The notes: a model not told the origin generated them from the letters alone. DNA of 64,000 nt from Rhodoferax sp. BLA1 (GCF_013416775.1 NZ_SZVI01000013.1:310001-374000); one strand, 5' to 3'; shown: positions 31,491 to 45,944, numbered from the stretch's first letter. Translations and numbers: made by a program.

Positions 31491-32120
31491 TCAGAATTTG
31501 GGGATACGGATGCGGCTCACCATCAGCGAGCCCGACACAGCAAACATCAACACCAAGGGGTGCAAGGTGAAGCCCGCGATGCTGACACTGCCAAACCACA
31601 GCGCCTGGTGCAAGGCGCCTTGCGAACCGGCCAGCCCCAGCACCCCCACCAGCAGCAAGGACGTCGGGATCGGTGTGCCCTCAAAATACTTGACCTTGCC
31701 CTGCCCTTCCTGAGAAAAGGCCTCGGCCGTCACGTTGTACCGCGCCAGACGCGACACACCGCAGGCCACAAACGCGGTCAGGATGACGCGGTCGTACAGA
31801 CCCTGCATGCCACAACCATAAGCAATCAAGGCGGGGGCCACCCCAAACGAGATCACGTCGGCCAAAGAGTCGAGCTCACGCCCGAGCACCGAGGTTTTTT
31901 GGCGCCAACGGGCAATACGCCCATCCAGCACGTCAAAAATGAAGGCCGCCAGCACCAGCCAGCAGGCGTAGAAGACATGGGTGACCAGGCCGGTTTGCAG
32001 GTAGGTCATGATCGAAAACATGGCCCCGGTGCCACAAATTGCGTTGCCCAACGTGAACCAGTCGGCCAGCGTGAACTCGCGAATCATCTGAAAAGGTTTT
32101 TTGGGATCGTTGGTACTCAT
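31491..32120 (-). CDS. pssA: CDP-diacylglycerol-serine O-phosphatidyltransferase
   Basis: 209 residues, about six membrane helices. The CDP-alcohol phosphotransferase signature D-G-x2-A-R-x8-G-x3-D-x3-D is present in DGRIARWRQKTSVLGRELD and continues SLAD. The N-terminus MREFTLADWFTLGNAICGTG is typical of type II PssA. It makes phosphatidylserine, the precursor of phosphatidylethanolamine. It could instead be another CDP-alcohol transferase of similar size. Confidence 0.85.
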   Translation of the reverse strand: MSTNDPKKPFQMIREFTLADWFTLGNAICGTGAMFSIMTYLQTGLVTHVFYACWLVLAAFIFDVLDGRIARWRQKTSVLGRELDSLADVISFGVAPALIAYGCGMQGLYDRVILTAFVACGVSRLARYNVTAEAFSQEGQGKVKYFEGTPIPTSLLLVGVLGLAGSQGALHQALWFGSVSIAGFTLHPLVLMFAVSGSLMVSRIRIPKF

Positions 32121-32181
32121 GGCCTGAGGTTAACCCACTCTGACACCGTTACCATGCGCCGAGCAACACCCTTGCGACCGA

Positions 32182-33279
32182 TCAGGGTTTGATGGCGACC
32201 TTGAGCACACCATCACGCTGGTTGGCAAACAACTCGTAGGCTGCAACGATGTCGTCCAACCGGTACTGGTGGGTGACCAGCGCCCCCAGGTCGATGCGGC
32301 CCGACTGCACCACATTCATCAAGCGGCGCATACGCTCTTTTCCCCCTGGGCACAGCGCGGTGTTGATCTTGTGATCCCCCAGGCCCGCAGCAAACGCCGA
32401 CAGCGGGATGGTCAGGTCACAGGAATACACGCCCAGGCTCGACAAGGTACCACCGGGTTTGAGCACGCGCAGCGCCGACTCGAACGTCTGCTGGGTGCCC
32501 AGCGCTTCAATCGAGGCATCCACACCGCGCCCGCCAGTGAGTTTCAAAACCTCGGCCACCACATCGCAGTTCCTGAAATTAAGCGTCACATCCGCACCCA
32601 TTTTTTGAGCGATGCCCAGGCGGTGGTCGTTGCCGTCGACCGCGATGATGGTGCTGGCCCCCAGCAAACGGGCACCGGCGGTGGCGCACAGGCCAATCGG
32701 GCCCTGGGCAAACACCACCACGGTGTCGCCGATACGGATGTTGGCGTTCTCCGCCCCTTTGAAACCGGTGGACATGATGTCCGGGCACATCAGCACCTGC
32801 TCATCGGTCAAACCGTCGGGAATCGGCGCCAGGTTAGCCTGCGCGTCGGGCACCAGCACGTACTCGGCCTGTGTGCCGTCAATCAGGTTGCCAAAACGCC
32901 AGCCAGCGGTGGCTTTGTAACCATGGCAACCACAGCGGCCACTGGCCACCAGATAGCTGCCGTCCTGCGAGGGCGCGCCGTCCTGCGCCGCGTAGGAGTT
33001 GAAGTTGGGACAGATGGCGCCAGCAATGACCCGCTGGCCCTCCGTGTAGCCCTGCACCGCACTGCCCAGCTTCTCGATCACACCGACCGGCTCGTGACCC
33101 ACCGTGAGACCCTTGGCCACCGGGTACTCACCTTTCAGGATATGCACATCGGTGCCGCAAATGGTGGTGGTGGTGATCCGCACCAGCGCGTCGTTGGGGC
33201 CAACATCAGGGATGGGTTTGCTCACCACCTCAATCCGGCCCGCTTCAACAAACACCGCAGCTTTCATCATGGTCGCCAT
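32182..33279 (-). CDS. Zinc-dependent medium-chain alcohol dehydrogenase
   Basis: 365 residues. An AGGAGG site lies 4 nt before ATG 33279. The zinc-site motifs are TICGTDVHILKGEYP and GHEPVGVIEKLG near the N-terminus, and a cysteine pair near residue 120 in GRCGCHGYK. NAD(P) binding has VVFAQGPIGLCATAGARLLGA with an Asp in VDGNDHR that suggests NAD preference. The sequence MCPDIMSTGFKGAE also fits secondary alcohol dehydrogenases. Substrate not predicted further. Confidence 0.86.
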   Translation of the reverse strand: MATMMKAAVFVEAGRIEVVSKPIPDVGPNDALVRITTTTICGTDVHILKGEYPVAKGLTVGHEPVGVIEKLGSAVQGYTEGQRVIAGAICPNFNSYAAQDGAPSQDGSYLVASGRCGCHGYKATAGWRFGNLIDGTQAEYVLVPDAQANLAPIPDGLTDEQVLMCPDIMSTGFKGAENANIRIGDTVVVFAQGPIGLCATAGARLLGASTIIAVDGNDHRLGIAQKMGADVTLNFRNCDVVAEVLKLTGGRGVDASIEALGTQQTFESALRVLKPGGTLSSLGVYSCDLTIPLSAFAAGLGDHKINTALCPGGKERMRRLMNVVQSGRIDLGALVTHQYRLDDIVAAYELFANQRDGVLKVAIKP

Positions 33280-33455
33280 AAAACCTCCTCAGGTTGAGAC
33301 AAGTAAGCCATCCCGAACATCGTTTTTCAGTTTAGGACGGATATGTGACCAAGGGAAGCCTCCCAACTGGGTATGTGGGTCTAACTGCGGGGTGCCGCGC
33401 TCAACCGGTCATGGCAACGGCCCCAAAGACCGTCGGCGACGCGCTTGCGTGTTGA

Positions 33456-33899
33456 TCAGACCGGTGGCAGGTTCTGGTTGAGCTTTTTGCCCATGCTGAC
33501 GCGCGGCTCAACCACATAACCCAGCGCCTCGTAAAACGACGCCATCGAGTCATTGCCAGCAATGATCTGCAGGTTGATTTTTAAACAACCACGTGCCGTG
33601 AGCGCCTGCTCGGCAAACCGCACCAGCGCCTTGCCCAGCCCCTGCTGGCGGTGGGCAGGGTGCACCGCCACCGCATACAACCAGCCCCGGTGGCCGTCGT
33701 ACCCGGCGAGCACCGTCCCAACCACGGTGTCATCTGCCACCGCCACAAAAAACAAGCCGTCTGGCGCCGCCAGCTTCTTGTCAATCGCCAGACCCGGCTT
33801 GTTGTGGCTGTCTTCGTAACCAAAAACGGTTTCCCACAAGGCAATCACCTGGCGCCGGTGGGCCCTGTCGTTGTATTCGATGATGGTGTGCATGGTCAT
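33456..33899 (-). CDS. GNAT-family N-acetyltransferase
   Basis: 147 residues. The acetyl-CoA-binding motif is VHPAHRQQGLGKALVRFAEQ (Q/R-x-x-G-x-G/A pattern). ASFYEALGYVVEPRVSMGK at the end is typical of the YpeA-type acetyltransferases. Substrate unknown. A start at MHTII, 6 nt later, is also possible. Confidence 0.85.
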   Translation of the reverse strand: MTMHTIIEYNDRAHRRQVIALWETVFGYEDSHNKPGLAIDKKLAAPDGLFFVAVADDTVVGTVLAGYDGHRGWLYAVAVHPAHRQQGLGKALVRFAEQALTARGCLKINLQIIAGNDSMASFYEALGYVVEPRVSMGKKLNQNLPPV

Positions 33900-33917
33900 T
33901 CAAGGCATGTGATGAGG

Positions 33918-34298
33918 CTAAACATTATCACCATCGGACCATGCTCTTGACCATATCAGCAGCCCGTAAATCATCACACCGAGGCCGATGGCAGGCAGCC
34001 GATACAACCAGCGAACACGGCGCGAGAGATGGTCACCCAGCCGTTGAAAATCAGTCAGTGACACATCCAGGCCTGCTGCCAAAGAATACGACATCACCAA
34101 ACAAACCAGCCCGAGGGTCATCATGGCAAGGCCGTAACGCATGTCCAACAGTCTGAAATCGCCCCAAAGCCAATCCCAGGCAAACAGAACACCGCCACAC
34201 ATCATGGCCATGGCCCACCATGAGACCGAGGTGAAGTAACCGACAGCAGCCATGATGCCAAACGGCACCACGTAAGACAGCCTCTTGACTGGGTTCAC
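33918..34298 (-). CDS. Small membrane protein of unknown function
   Basis: 126 residues from GTG 34298, with about four hydrophobic segments (YVVPFGIMAAVGYF, AMAMMCGGVLFAWDWLWG, GLAMMTLGLVCLVMSYSLA, LGVMIYGLLIW). The start is uncertain because no clear ribosome binding site is present. I recognise no family. It sits 16 nt downstream of purL on the same strand. Confidence 0.55.
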   Translation of the reverse strand: MNPVKRLSYVVPFGIMAAVGYFTSVSWWAMAMMCGGVLFAWDWLWGDFRLLDMRYGLAMMTLGLVCLVMSYSLAAGLDVSLTDFQRLGDHLSRRVRWLYRLPAIGLGVMIYGLLIWSRAWSDGDNV

Positions 34299-34314
34299 CT
34301 GTTAGCCGTTGTTG

Positions 34315-37300
34315 CTACCCCACCCACTTGCGCGCATTGCGCCACAGCTGCATCCAAGGGCTCAAACCTGACACATCCTGGTCGGTCCAGCTCATCTGCA
34401 CGTTGCGGAACACGCGCTCGGGGTGCGGCATCATGGCGGTGAAACGGCCGTCTGCGGTGGTCACTGCGGTCAGGCCGCCGGGGCTGCCGTTCGGGTTGAA
34501 CGGATAGGCTTCGGTGGCGGCGCCACTGTTGTCCACGTAACGCATGGCGGCAATCGCCTTGGCCGCGTTGCCACGATACTTGAAGTTGGCAAAACCTTCG
34601 CCGTGTGCCACCGCAATCGGCAGGCGGCTACCTGCCAGACCCTGGAAGAACAGTGATGGCGATTCCAGCACTTCCACCAGGCTCAGGCGGGCCTCAAAAC
34701 GTTCACTCTGGTTGGTGGTGAAGCGCGGCCAGTCCTGCGCGCCGGGGATGATGTCGGCCAGTTCGGCAAACATCTGGCAGCCGTTGCACACGCCCAGGCC
34801 AAAGGTGTCGGCACGGCCAAAAAACGCCTTGAACTGGTCTGCCAGCACCGGGTTGAAAGTGATCGAGCGCGCCCAGCCAATGCCAGCGCCCAGCGTGTCG
34901 CCGTAACTGAAGCCGCCGCACGCGACCACGCCCTTGAAGTCGGCCAGGTTGGCGCGGCCAGTTTGCAGGTCGGTCATGTGCACGTCAAAGGCCTCAAAAC
35001 CGGCCTCGGTGAAGGCGTAGGCCATTTCGACATGTGAGTTAACGCCCTGCTCGCGTAACACCGCCACCTTGGGGCGGGCCAGCACAATGGCGGGTGCCGC
35101 TACTGTGTTGGTAGCTGACTGCCCTTGTTCCAAAAGGGCTAGCGCCTGATTTGGCAGATATACATGTAAACCCGGGTCAGCGGGTGCACCAGCGGCAGCG
35201 TGTTCGGCGTCGGCACAGGCGGGGTTGTCGCGCTGCTGGCAGATCTTCCAGCTGGTGGCGTCCCACACCTGGTGCAGGTCGGCCAGTTTGGCGCTGAAAA
35301 CGGCCTTGGCATCGCGCCAGACCTGGATCTCACCGACGCCCGCCTGGATCTCGGAGGCCACCGGGCGGGTTTTGCCGATGATGTGGCTATGTTGGCTCAA
35401 ATGGTGCTCGCGCAGGGTTTGCAACACCGCGCTGCGGTCTGCGGTGCGCACTTGCAACACCACCCCGAGTTCTTCGTTGAACAGGGCTTTGAGGGTGAGT
35501 TCGTCGCGGCGACCGCTGATCTGGCCTGCCCAGTTTTTGCTGTCACCCACGTCCATACGGCTGTCAGAGATGCCGTCGCCCTCCGTCACCAGCATGTCCA
35601 CATTAAGCGCCACACCCACATGGCCGGCAAACGCCATTTCGCAGACGCTGGCGAACAGGCCGCCGTCGCTGCGGTCATGGTAAGCCAGGATCTGGCCCTG
35701 GGCACGCAGAGCGTTCACCGCGTTGACCAGGTTGATCAGGTCTTGCGGCTGGTCCAGGTCGGGCACGCTGTCGCCCATCTGACCCAGGGTTTGCGCCAGG
35801 ATGCTGCCGCCCATGCGGTTCTGGCCACGGCCCAGGTCGACCAGGATCAACGACGTGTCGTCCAGCGCGTTCAATTGCGGCGTGAGGGTGCCGCGCACAT
35901 CGGCCAGTGAGGCAAAAGCGGTGACGATCAGCGACACCGGCGAGGTGACCTTTTTTGCGGCGCCATCAGCATGCCACTGGGTGCGCATCGACAGTGAATC
36001 CTTACCCACCGGGATGCTGATACCCAATGCCGGGCACAGCTCCAGACCAACCGCCTTGACGGTTTCGTACAGTGCGGCGTCTTCACCGGCCTCACCACAA
36101 GCGGCCATCCAGTTGGCGGAGAGTTTGACGCGGTCCAGCTCCATCGGTGCGGCCAGCAAGTTGGTGATGGCCTCGGCCACCGCCATGCGACCCGAGGCGG
36201 GGGCGTTCACCGTGGCCAGCGGGGTGCGTTCACCCAGGGCCATGGCTTCACCGGCAAAACCCTTGAAGTCGGCCAGTGTCACCGCGCAGTCGGCCACCGG
36301 CACCTGCCAGGGGCCGACCATCTGGTCACGGTGGCTCAAACCACCCACGGTGCGGTCGCCAATCGTCACCAAAAAGCGTTTAGACGCCACGGTGGGATGC
36401 GCCAGCACGTCGATGGCGGCTTGTTGCAGGGACGCATCGGTCAGGTTCACGGGCGCAAACACACGCTCCACCGAAGCCACGTCACGGTGCATCTTGGGTG
36501 GTTTGCCCAGCAGCACATTCATGGGCATGTGGACCGGCAAGTCGGCCTCAGGCTGCGCCACCTGCTGCTTAGCCAGGTCGACATCACCGACCACCAGCTG
36601 GCGCGCCTCGGTGGCGACACCGACCACCGCAAACGGGCAGCGTTCACGCTCACACAGGGCCTGGAAGCCCGGCAAGGCATCTGGGCCAATCGCCAACACA
36701 TAACGTTCCTGGCTTTCGTTGGACCAGATCTCCTTGGGCGCAAGGCCACTTTCTTCGAGCGGCACCGAACGCAGGTCAAACAAGGCGCCGCGTTGAGCGT
36801 CGTTGCTCAGCTCGGGGAAGGCATTGCTCAAGCCACCGGCGCCCACATCGTGGATCGCCAGGATGGGGTTGGCCGAGCCTTGCAACCAGCATTGGTTGAT
36901 GACTTCCTGCGCACGGCGCTGGATTTCGGGGTTGCCACGTTGCACCGAGTCAAAGTCCAGGTGTGCGGCGTTGGCGCCAGTGGTCATCGAGCTGGCGGCA
37001 CCACCACCCATGCCAATGCGCATGCCCGGGCCACCGAGCTGGATCAGTAGGCTTCCAGCAGGGAACTCAATCTTGTGGGTCTGGCTCTGGTCAATCACCC
37101 CCAGGCCACCGGCCAGCATGATCGGCTTGTGGTAACCACGCTGTTCGGTCTGTGTCTTAGCTAGGCCTTGAGCGTCTTTGACGGTGTAGCTCAAAGACTG
37201 TTCGTATTCGCGGAAGTAACCCAGCAAATTGGGGCGGCCAAACTCGTTGTTAAAGGCCGCACCACCCAGCGGACCTTCGGTCATGATTTGCAAGGGACTG

Positions 37301-38409
37301 GCGATGTGGGCCGGTTTGCCATACGCGGCGCTCTGGCCCCAGTCGAGTTTGGAGACGGTGAAACCGGTCAGCCCCGCCTTGGGTTTGGAGCCGCGCCCGG
37401 TGGCGCCTTCGTCACGGATTTCACCGCCAGCGCCAGTGGCCGCGCCGGGGAATGGCGAGATCGCTGTGGGGTGGTTATGGGTTTCCACCTTCATCAGGAT
37501 GTGTTGTGTGGCGCTTTCCTTTTGATAGCTGGGGGCGCTTACCTCATAAGGGCTAGAGGCTGATTTAGCACTGAAACGTTCCACCTGTGCCCCGGCCATC
37601 ACCGAGGCGTTGTCAGAGTAAGCCACCAGCATGTGCTGCGGATTGGTCTGGTGGGTGTGGCGGATCATGCCAAACAGGCTCTTGTCCTGCGCCACACCGT
37701 CAATGGTGAACTGCGCGTTGAAGATCTTGTGGCGACAGTGTTCGCTGTTGGCCTGGGCAAACATCATCAGCTCGACATCGGTCGGGTTGCGCTGCAATTG
37801 GGTGAAGGCGTTGACCAGGTAGTCGATCTCGTCCGCCGCCAGCGCCAGGCCAAACTCGGTGTTGGCGGCGAGCAGCGCGGCCTTGCCACCGCCGAGCACA
37901 TCCACATGGGCCATCGGGGTGGCGGGCAATTCGGTGAACAGGTCCAGGGCCTGGGCACGCTCGAACATCACACTCTCGGTCATGCGGTCGTGCAACAGCT
38001 CGGCAATTTGCGCCAATTGTTCGGTGTTGAGGGTCGGTTTGGAGAGCAAACCGCTTTTGAGCGACACGTGGTATTCCACGATGCGCTCGACCCGTTTGAT
38101 GGCCAGACCGCAGTTGTGGGCGATGTCGGTGGCCTTCGAGGCCCAGGGGGACACGGTGCCAAAACGTGGTGTCACCACAATCAATGCGCCATCCTGCGGG
38201 CCGGCGTAGGGGTCGCCATAGGTCAACAAGGCCGCCAGTTGGTCTTTGAGCGCGGGTGTAGGTGCGTCCACACTGGCCACCAGATGCACATAACGTGCGG
38301 CAATGCCGTTGATCTTGTCGTGCACAGCTTGCAGGGCTGGCAGGAGTTGCTGGACACGGAAGGCGCTGAGAGCGCTGCCGCCCTCAAAAGGGGTGAGATG
38401 CAGGGTCAC
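34315..38409 (-). CDS. purL: Phosphoribosylformylglycinamidine synthase (FGAM synthase), large form
   Basis: 1364 residues from GTG 38409 ([18 protein letters not shown]), against about 1295 in E. coli. It converts FGAR, ATP and glutamine to FGAM in purine synthesis. The AIRS-like domains show [16 protein letters not shown] near the substrate site and a second ATP region with [14 protein letters not shown]. The C-terminal glutaminase has CGGFSYGD, nucleophile [11 protein letters not shown] and [10 protein letters not shown]. Two in-frame repeat copies encode extra sequence: near residues 279-301 before the ATP domain, and near 1085-1102 in the linker before the glutaminase. Confidence 0.96.
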   Translation of the reverse strand: MTLHLTPFEGGSALSAFRVQQLLPALQAVHDKINGIAARYVHLVASVDAPTPALKDQLAALLTYGDPYAGPQDGALIVVTPRFGTVSPWASKATDIAHNCGLAIKRVERIVEYHVSLKSGLLSKPTLNTEQLAQIAELLHDRMTESVMFERAQALDLFTELPATPMAHVDVLGGGKAALLAANTEFGLALAADEIDYLVNAFTQLQRNPTDVELMMFAQANSEHCRHKIFNAQFTIDGVAQDKSLFGMIRHTHQTNPQHMLVAYSDNASVMAGAQVERFSAKSASSPYEVSAPSYQKESATQHILMKVETHNHPTAISPFPGAATGAGGEIRDEGATGRGSKPKAGLTGFTVSKLDWGQSAAYGKPAHIASPLQIMTEGPLGGAAFNNEFGRPNLLGYFREYEQSLSYTVKDAQGLAKTQTEQRGYHKPIMLAGGLGVIDQSQTHKIEFPAGSLLIQLGGPGMRIGMGGGAASSMTTGANAAHLDFDSVQRGNPEIQRRAQEVINQCWLQGSANPILAIHDVGAGGLSNAFPELSNDAQRGALFDLRSVPLEESGLAPKEIWSNESQERYVLAIGPDALPGFQALCERERCPFAVVGVATEARQLVVGDVDLAKQQVAQPEADLPVHMPMNVLLGKPPKMHRDVASVERVFAPVNLTDASLQQAAIDVLAHPTVASKRFLVTIGDRTVGGLSHRDQMVGPWQVPVADCAVTLADFKGFAGEAMALGERTPLATVNAPASGRMAVAEAITNLLAAPMELDRVKLSANWMAACGEAGEDAALYETVKAVGLELCPALGISIPVGKDSLSMRTQWHADGAAKKVTSPVSLIVTAFASLADVRGTLTPQLNALDDTSLILVDLGRGQNRMGGSILAQTLGQMGDSVPDLDQPQDLINLVNAVNALRAQGQILAYHDRSDGGLFASVCEMAFAGHVGVALNVDMLVTEGDGISDSRMDVGDSKNWAGQISGRRDELTLKALFNEELGVVLQVRTADRSAVLQTLREHHLSQHSHIIGKTRPVASEIQAGVGEIQVWRDAKAVFSAKLADLHQVWDATSWKICQQRDNPACADAEHAAAGAPADPGLHVYLPNQALALLEQGQSATNTVAAPAIVLARPKVAVLREQGVNSHVEMAYAFTEAGFEAFDVHMTDLQTGRANLADFKGVVACGGFSYGDTLGAGIGWARSITFNPVLADQFKAFFGRADTFGLGVCNGCQMFAELADIIPGAQDWPRFTTNQSERFEARLSLVEVLESPSLFFQGLAGSRLPIAVAHGEGFANFKYRGNAAKAIAAMRYVDNSGAATEAYPFNPNGSPGGLTAVTTADGRFTAMMPHPERVFRNVQMSWTDQDVSGLSPWMQLWRNARKWVG
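35099..35155 (-). repeat. Dispersed repeat copy in purL, linker before glutaminase
   Basis: Forward strand TGGTAGCTGACTGCCCTTGT then CCAAAAGGGCTAGCGCCTGATTTGGC. Arms GCCCTTG/CAAAAGGGC pair. Read in frame on the minus strand it encodes [17 protein letters not shown]. Confidence 0.8.
37518..37574 (-). repeat. Dispersed repeat copy in purL, before the conserved HNHPTA region
   Basis: Forward strand TTTTGATAGCTGGGGGCGCT then ACCTCATAAGGGCTAGAGGCTGATTT. In frame on the minus strand it encodes [20 protein letters not shown]. coli PurL has a shorter stretch here. The frame differs from that of the other purL copy. Confidence 0.85.
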
Positions 38410-38576
38410 GGTGGGGGCCTGGAAAGAGATGGACAAAACTGGACAGCACTGGCGGCGCAAGCCGCTGGCCGGACGGGGCCGAAACTGGACCGAATTTTAG
38501 CCGGGCCGGGTCACACGCCAGCAGCCGATGGCATACGCGCCTCAGTGGCTTGGAGCCTCACCGATAATCGGGCCCC

Positions 38577-39386
38577 ATGACTATCACCATCAAAGACGCC
38601 CAAGGCATTGCCGGGATGCGCGTGGCTGGCCGCCTGACCGCCGAGTTGCTGGACTACCTGGCGCCCTTTGTCAAACCTGGCGTGACCACCAACGAACTCA
38701 ATGACCTGGCCGAGGCCTACACCACCGAGGTGTTGGGCGCGATTTCAGCCCCGCTCAACTACGCCCCCAGCGGCCACAACCCCTACCCCAAGTCGATCTG
38801 CACCTCGGTCAACCACCAGGTCTGTCACGGCATCCCCAACGACAAGCCGCTCAAAAAGGGCGACATCGTCAATGTCGACGTCACCCTGATCAAGGACGGC
38901 TGGCATGGCGATTCAAGCCGCATGTACATGGTGGGTGAGGTGTCGGTGGCGGCCCGCCGCTTGTGCAACCTGACCTATGAGGCCATGTGGAAAGGCATCA
39001 TGAAGGTGCGCGATGGCGCTTACCTGGGCGACATCGGCCACGCCATCCAGACCTTTGCCGAAGGCCAGGGCCTGAGTGTGGTGCGCGAATTCTGCGGCCA
39101 CGGCATTGGCGCCAAGTTTCATGAAGACCCGCAGGTGTTGCACTATGGCCGCCCGGGCACGCTGGACCAACTCAAGGCCGGCATGGTCATCACCATCGAG
39201 CCGATGCTCAACGCCGGTAGGCGTGAGATCAAGGAAATGGGCGACGGCTGGGCCATCGTCACCAAGGACCGCTCTTTGTCCGCCCAGTGGGAACACACGG
39301 TGCTGGTCACGCCCACCGGTTACGAGGTGCTGACGCTGTCGGCCAACAGCCCGGCCATCCCGGCCTTTGTGGCACCCAGCGCTTAA
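38577..39386 (+). CDS. map: Methionine aminopeptidase type I
   Basis: 269 residues, complete. Metal-binding residues fall in the family pattern: Asp in VNVDVT, Asp in HGDSSR, His in GHGIG.KFHE, Glu in TIEPML and Glu in WEHTVLV. It removes the initiator methionine after deformylation. The peptide deformylase gene is 2.7 kb away. The start is divergent from purL, with 167 nt between the start codons. Confidence 0.96.
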   Translation: MTITIKDAQGIAGMRVAGRLTAELLDYLAPFVKPGVTTNELNDLAEAYTTEVLGAISAPLNYAPSGHNPYPKSICTSVNHQVCHGIPNDKPLKKGDIVNVDVTLIKDGWHGDSSRMYMVGEVSVAARRLCNLTYEAMWKGIMKVRDGAYLGDIGHAIQTFAEGQGLSVVREFCGHGIGAKFHEDPQVLHYGRPGTLDQLKAGMVITIEPMLNAGRREIKEMGDGWAIVTKDRSLSAQWEHTVLVTPTGYEVLTLSANSPAIPAFVAPSA

Positions 39387-39415
39387 AGCTGCTTCCCCCT
39401 CCAACGGTGCCCGAC

Positions 39416-42016
39416 ATGACCCAACACAAAATCATGCGCAGCCAATACCGCGCCGACAAGGCGCAAATGCTGGCCGAGCTGGCTGGCAGTGGTGCCGCCA
39501 CACGTGGTGTCAACGCCGCCTTGGTGGGCCTGTCGCAGCTGGCAGACGATGCGCTCAGGCAGCTGTGGCAACAGGCGGGCTTCAGCAGCGGCTGCGCCTT
39601 GCTGGCGGTGGGTGGTTTTGGCCGCAACGAGTTGTTTCCGCACTCGGATGTGGATGTGCTGGTGCTGCTGCCCGACGATGTCTCGCCCGAAGCCGACCCG
39701 GCACTCAAGACACTGATTGAGGGTTTCATCGGCAGCTGTTGGGACGCTGGCCTGGAAATTGGCTCGAGTGTGCGCAACATCAGCGACTGCCTGGAAGAGG
39801 CCGCCAAGGATGTCACGGTACAAACCGCGCTGCTGGAGGCGCGCCTGATCACCGGTAGCCAGAGCCTGTTTGCTGCTTTCCAGAAGGCCTATTTCGCCAC
39901 CATCGACGCACACGCCTTTTTTGTCGCCAAAACCCTGGAGATGGAGCAACGCCACCACAAGTACGAGGACACTCCCTACGCGCTGGAGCCCAATTGCAAG
40001 GAATCGCCCGGTGGCCTGCGTGACCTGCAGACGGTGTTGTGGGTGGCCAAAGCGGCGGGCCTGGGCGCCAACTGGGGCGCGCTGGCCAAGGCCGGTCTGG
40101 CCACGCCGTTCGAAGTGCGGCAGATCAAACACAACGAGGCGGTGCTGCGCCTGATCCGCGCCCGGCTGCACCTGCTTTCAGGTCGGCGTGAAGACCGGCT
40201 GGTGTTTGACTTGCAAACCAGTGTGGCGGCCTCGTTTGGTTACACCCCGCCCGACATCGCGAAAGACCAGCGCGCCTTTGTGCGCCCCAGCGAGAAGCTG
40301 ATGCGTCAGTACTACTGGGCAGCCAAGGCGGTAACCCAGCTCAGCCACATCCTGCTGCTTAACATCGAAGAGCGGCTGAACCCGCAAAGCCACACGGTGC
40401 GCCAGTTGCGCCCGCTGGACGAGGATTTTCTGGACAAGGCCGGCATGATCGAGGTCGTCAGCGACGACCTGTACCAGCGCAAACCGCACGCCATCCTGCG
40501 CACTTTCCTGGTCTACCAGACCCATTACGGCCTCAAGGGTCTGTCGGCCCGCACCCTGCGCGCGCTCTACAACGCGCGCAACCTGATGGGCAGCGACTTT
40601 CGCCACGACCCGGTCAACCGCGCCACCTTCCGCCAGATTTTGATGCAACCCAGCGGCCTGACCCATGCGGTGCGGCTGATGAACCAGACCTCAGTGATGG
40701 GGCGTTACCTGTGGCCGTTTCGCCGCATCGTCGGCCAGATGCAGCATGACCTGTTCCACGTCTACACGGTGGACCAGCACATCCAGATGGTGCTGCGCAA
40801 TGTGCGGCGGTTTTTCATGGTGGAGCACGCCCACGAATACCCGTTTTGCTCACAACTGGCCAGCGGCTGGGACAAACCCTGGATTTTGTATGTGGCGGCA
40901 CTGTTCCACGACATTGCCAAAGGCCGCGGCGGTGACCACTCCAAACTGGGTGCGATGGAGGTGCGGCGCTTTTGCAAACAGCACGACATCGGTGGTGAAG
41001 ATGCCGAGCTGATCGAGTTTCTGGTGCGTGAACACCTGACCATGAGCCGCATCGCGCAAAAATCTGACCTGGGTGACCCCGATGTGATTGCCAACTTTGC
41101 CAAACATGTGGGCAACGAACGCGCGCTGACCGCGCTCTACCTCTTTACCGTGGCCGACATCCGTGGTACCAGCCCCAAGGTCTGGAACGCCTGGAAAGGC
41201 AAGCTGCTCGAAGACCTGTACCGCGCCACCTCACGCGCGCTGGGTGGCCACGCCCCTGATGTACACGCCGAGGTGCAGGAGCGCCAGCGCGACGCCTTGA
41301 TCGAGTTGGCCCTGCTGGCGCAGCCGTTTGAGTCGCACAAGGCCTTGTGGGCCACGCTCGATGTGGGTTACTTCATGCGCCACGATGCGGTCGAGATCGC
41401 TTGGCACACGCGCATGTTGTCGCGCCAATTGGGTGGCACCGCACCGGTGGTGCGGGCGCGCCCGTCGCCGGTGGGTGAAGGCCTGCAGGTGCTGGTCTAC
41501 ACACCTGACCAGGCCGACCTGTTTGCCCGCATCTGCGGCTTTTTTGACCAGCGTGGTTTCAGCATTCTGGATGCGCGCATCCACACCACGCAAAACGGTT
41601 ACGCACTGGACACCTTCCAGGTGGTGGCCACCCACCTGACCGACCACTACCGCGAGTTGGTCAACATGATCGAGTCGGAGCTGGGCCATGTGATTGCCAC
41701 CAGCGCCGCCCTGCCCGCACCCAGCCGGGGCCGGGTGTCACGCCGGGTCAAGAGTTTCCCGATCACACCGCGCGTGAGCCTCAAGCCCGATGAAAAGGCC
41801 CAGCGCTGGCTGCTCAACATCTCGGCCAGCGACCGCGCCGGTCTGCTCTACAGCGTGGCGCTGGTGCTGGCGCGCCACAAGGTGGACCTGAACCTGGCCA
41901 AGATCAACACCCTGGGTGAGCGGGTGGAAGACACCTTCCTGATCCAGGGTGCGGCGTTGCAGCACAACCGCAACCAGATCCAGATCGAGACCGAGTTGCT
42001 CGACACCCTGAGCTAA
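39416..42016 (+). CDS. glnD: GlnD, PII uridylyltransferase/uridylyl-removing enzyme
   Basis: 866 residues. Nucleotidyltransferase domain with [16 protein letters not shown] near 66-81, a helical domain, an HD domain with [19 protein letters not shown] near 505, and two C-terminal ACT domains ([19 protein letters not shown] and [19 protein letters not shown]). GlnD modifies PII proteins according to glutamine level and so controls nitrogen assimilation. It starts 29 nt after map. The stop is directly followed by a repeat copy. Confidence 0.95.
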   Translation: MTQHKIMRSQYRADKAQMLAELAGSGAATRGVNAALVGLSQLADDALRQLWQQAGFSSGCALLAVGGFGRNELFPHSDVDVLVLLPDDVSPEADPALKTLIEGFIGSCWDAGLEIGSSVRNISDCLEEAAKDVTVQTALLEARLITGSQSLFAAFQKAYFATIDAHAFFVAKTLEMEQRHHKYEDTPYALEPNCKESPGGLRDLQTVLWVAKAAGLGANWGALAKAGLATPFEVRQIKHNEAVLRLIRARLHLLSGRREDRLVFDLQTSVAASFGYTPPDIAKDQRAFVRPSEKLMRQYYWAAKAVTQLSHILLLNIEERLNPQSHTVRQLRPLDEDFLDKAGMIEVVSDDLYQRKPHAILRTFLVYQTHYGLKGLSARTLRALYNARNLMGSDFRHDPVNRATFRQILMQPSGLTHAVRLMNQTSVMGRYLWPFRRIVGQMQHDLFHVYTVDQHIQMVLRNVRRFFMVEHAHEYPFCSQLASGWDKPWILYVAALFHDIAKGRGGDHSKLGAMEVRRFCKQHDIGGEDAELIEFLVREHLTMSRIAQKSDLGDPDVIANFAKHVGNERALTALYLFTVADIRGTSPKVWNAWKGKLLEDLYRATSRALGGHAPDVHAEVQERQRDALIELALLAQPFESHKALWATLDVGYFMRHDAVEIAWHTRMLSRQLGGTAPVVRARPSPVGEGLQVLVYTPDQADLFARICGFFDQRGFSILDARIHTTQNGYALDTFQVVATHLTDHYRELVNMIESELGHVIATSAALPAPSRGRVSRRVKSFPITPRVSLKPDEKAQRWLLNISASDRAGLLYSVALVLARHKVDLNLAKINTLGERVEDTFLIQGAALQHNRNQIQIETELLDTLS

Positions 42017-42082
42017 GGTTTACAAGCTTTTTTGGCCTCTAGCCCTTATATAACAAGGGCTAATAGCTATCTATTTGATACC
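42017..42082 (-). repeat. Dispersed palindromic repeat, glnD/def convergent gap
   Basis: TTTGGCCTCTAGCCCTTATA then TAACAAGGGCTAATAGCTATCTA. Arms TAGCCCTT and AAGGGCTA pair perfectly (8 bp) around TATATAAC. It begins directly after the glnD stop and ends 11 nt before the convergent def gene. It is the best-preserved copy in the window. Confidence 0.85.
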
Positions 42083-42093
42083 AAACCGGGTGC

Positions 42094-44906
<2,813 letters not shown>

Positions 44907-45944
44907 TTAAGAGAACAAGCGGCGCGCCAACACCGAACCGGCGCTGAGTTCACGCTGCTCCAGCGTGGTGTAGAGCTGCTCCAACTCGGCGGCAATCACC
45001 GACATGGCCTCGGGCGGCAGCGCCACACCGTGGTCGTCGGTGACGATGCCGTCCATCTCCTTGGCCAGCACCTGGGCGCTTTCACACAGGCGGGTGAAGG
45101 CCTGTTCGCTGCGGTCAACCTGCGGCACATCCAGCGCCAAGGTCAAATCACGCAGGGCCGACTGCGCCATGTCCTCAGAGAGCGCCGCCTGGGCGTCAAA
45201 GCTCAGGCTCAGCACCGGCACCGGGCCGCTGGCACCAGGCAAGACCATGCGCCCAGGCATCGAACCCGGCACAAAACCCAGGCGCGCCGCCATCTGCTGC
45301 ACATAACTGGCGCTCCAGGCCGAGCGCCGGGCGCGCAGCACAAACACGATCTGCGCATCATGGTCGCTGGCAAACTGGTCCAGCTCGCGCGCACGGGTGA
45401 CCTCGCGGCGCATCTCAGGGAAGTCGGCCGTGCCATTGATCAGTTCACAAAAGGTTTCGGCCTTGACCACAAATTCAGAAAACTCGATGTCGTTCACCGC
45501 ACCGGCGCGGTTGGCCAGTTGCAAACCAGCTTGCAGCTGGCTGTAACGCTGGCCAGCGTGGGGTGCCTCCCAGCGCTGGGTGCTGGTGTTGAAGCCTTCC
45601 ACCGCAAAGGGTTTGCTGCCCACACGCCGGGTCGGTGGCAAGGCCGCCAGCACTGCGTCGCCCGAGACCGGGGCGTCCAGTGCGATGGGGGCGATCACAT
45701 CAAGCAGGCTGTCCAGCGCGGGCTTTTTCTCGGGCGCAGGGATGACAAAACCGGGGTCCTCAAAACTGCCGTCCAGCGCGGCGATGTCGAGGGTGGGCTC
45801 ACGCTCAAAAGGCTGGGTGTCAGCGGGGGCTGCGGCTGGCGGCTGGCGTGGCCGGCTTTTGCCCGACAGCCACAGGTAATAACCCAGCATGGCCAGCAAC
45901 AGCAGACCACCCGCCGCGCCCAAGCCCAGTTGCAACGAATTCAT
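44907..45944 (-). CDS. zipA: ZipA-like cell division protein
   Basis: 345 residues from ATG 45944, with AGGGG about 8 nt upstream. One N-terminal membrane helix (LGAAGGLLLLAMLGYYLWLSG), a Pro/Ala-rich linker, then a C-terminal ZipA/FtsZ-binding-like domain (FSEFVVKAETFCELING, MVLPGASGPVPVLSLSFDAQ). It probably anchors FtsZ at the division site. The ATG overlaps the smc stop by 4 nt. Confidence 0.88.
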   Translation of the reverse strand: MNSLQLGLGAAGGLLLLAMLGYYLWLSGKSRPRQPPAAAPADTQPFEREPTLDIAALDGSFEDPGFVIPAPEKKPALDSLLDVIAPIALDAPVSGDAVLAALPPTRRVGSKPFAVEGFNTSTQRWEAPHAGQRYSQLQAGLQLANRAGAVNDIEFSEFVVKAETFCELINGTADFPEMRREVTRARELDQFASDHDAQIVFVLRARRSAWSASYVQQMAARLGFVPGSMPGRMVLPGASGPVPVLSLSFDAQAALSEDMAQSALRDLTLALDVPQVDRSEQAFTRLCESAQVLAKEMDGIVTDDHGVALPPEAMSVIAAELEQLYTTLEQRELSAGSVLARRLFS

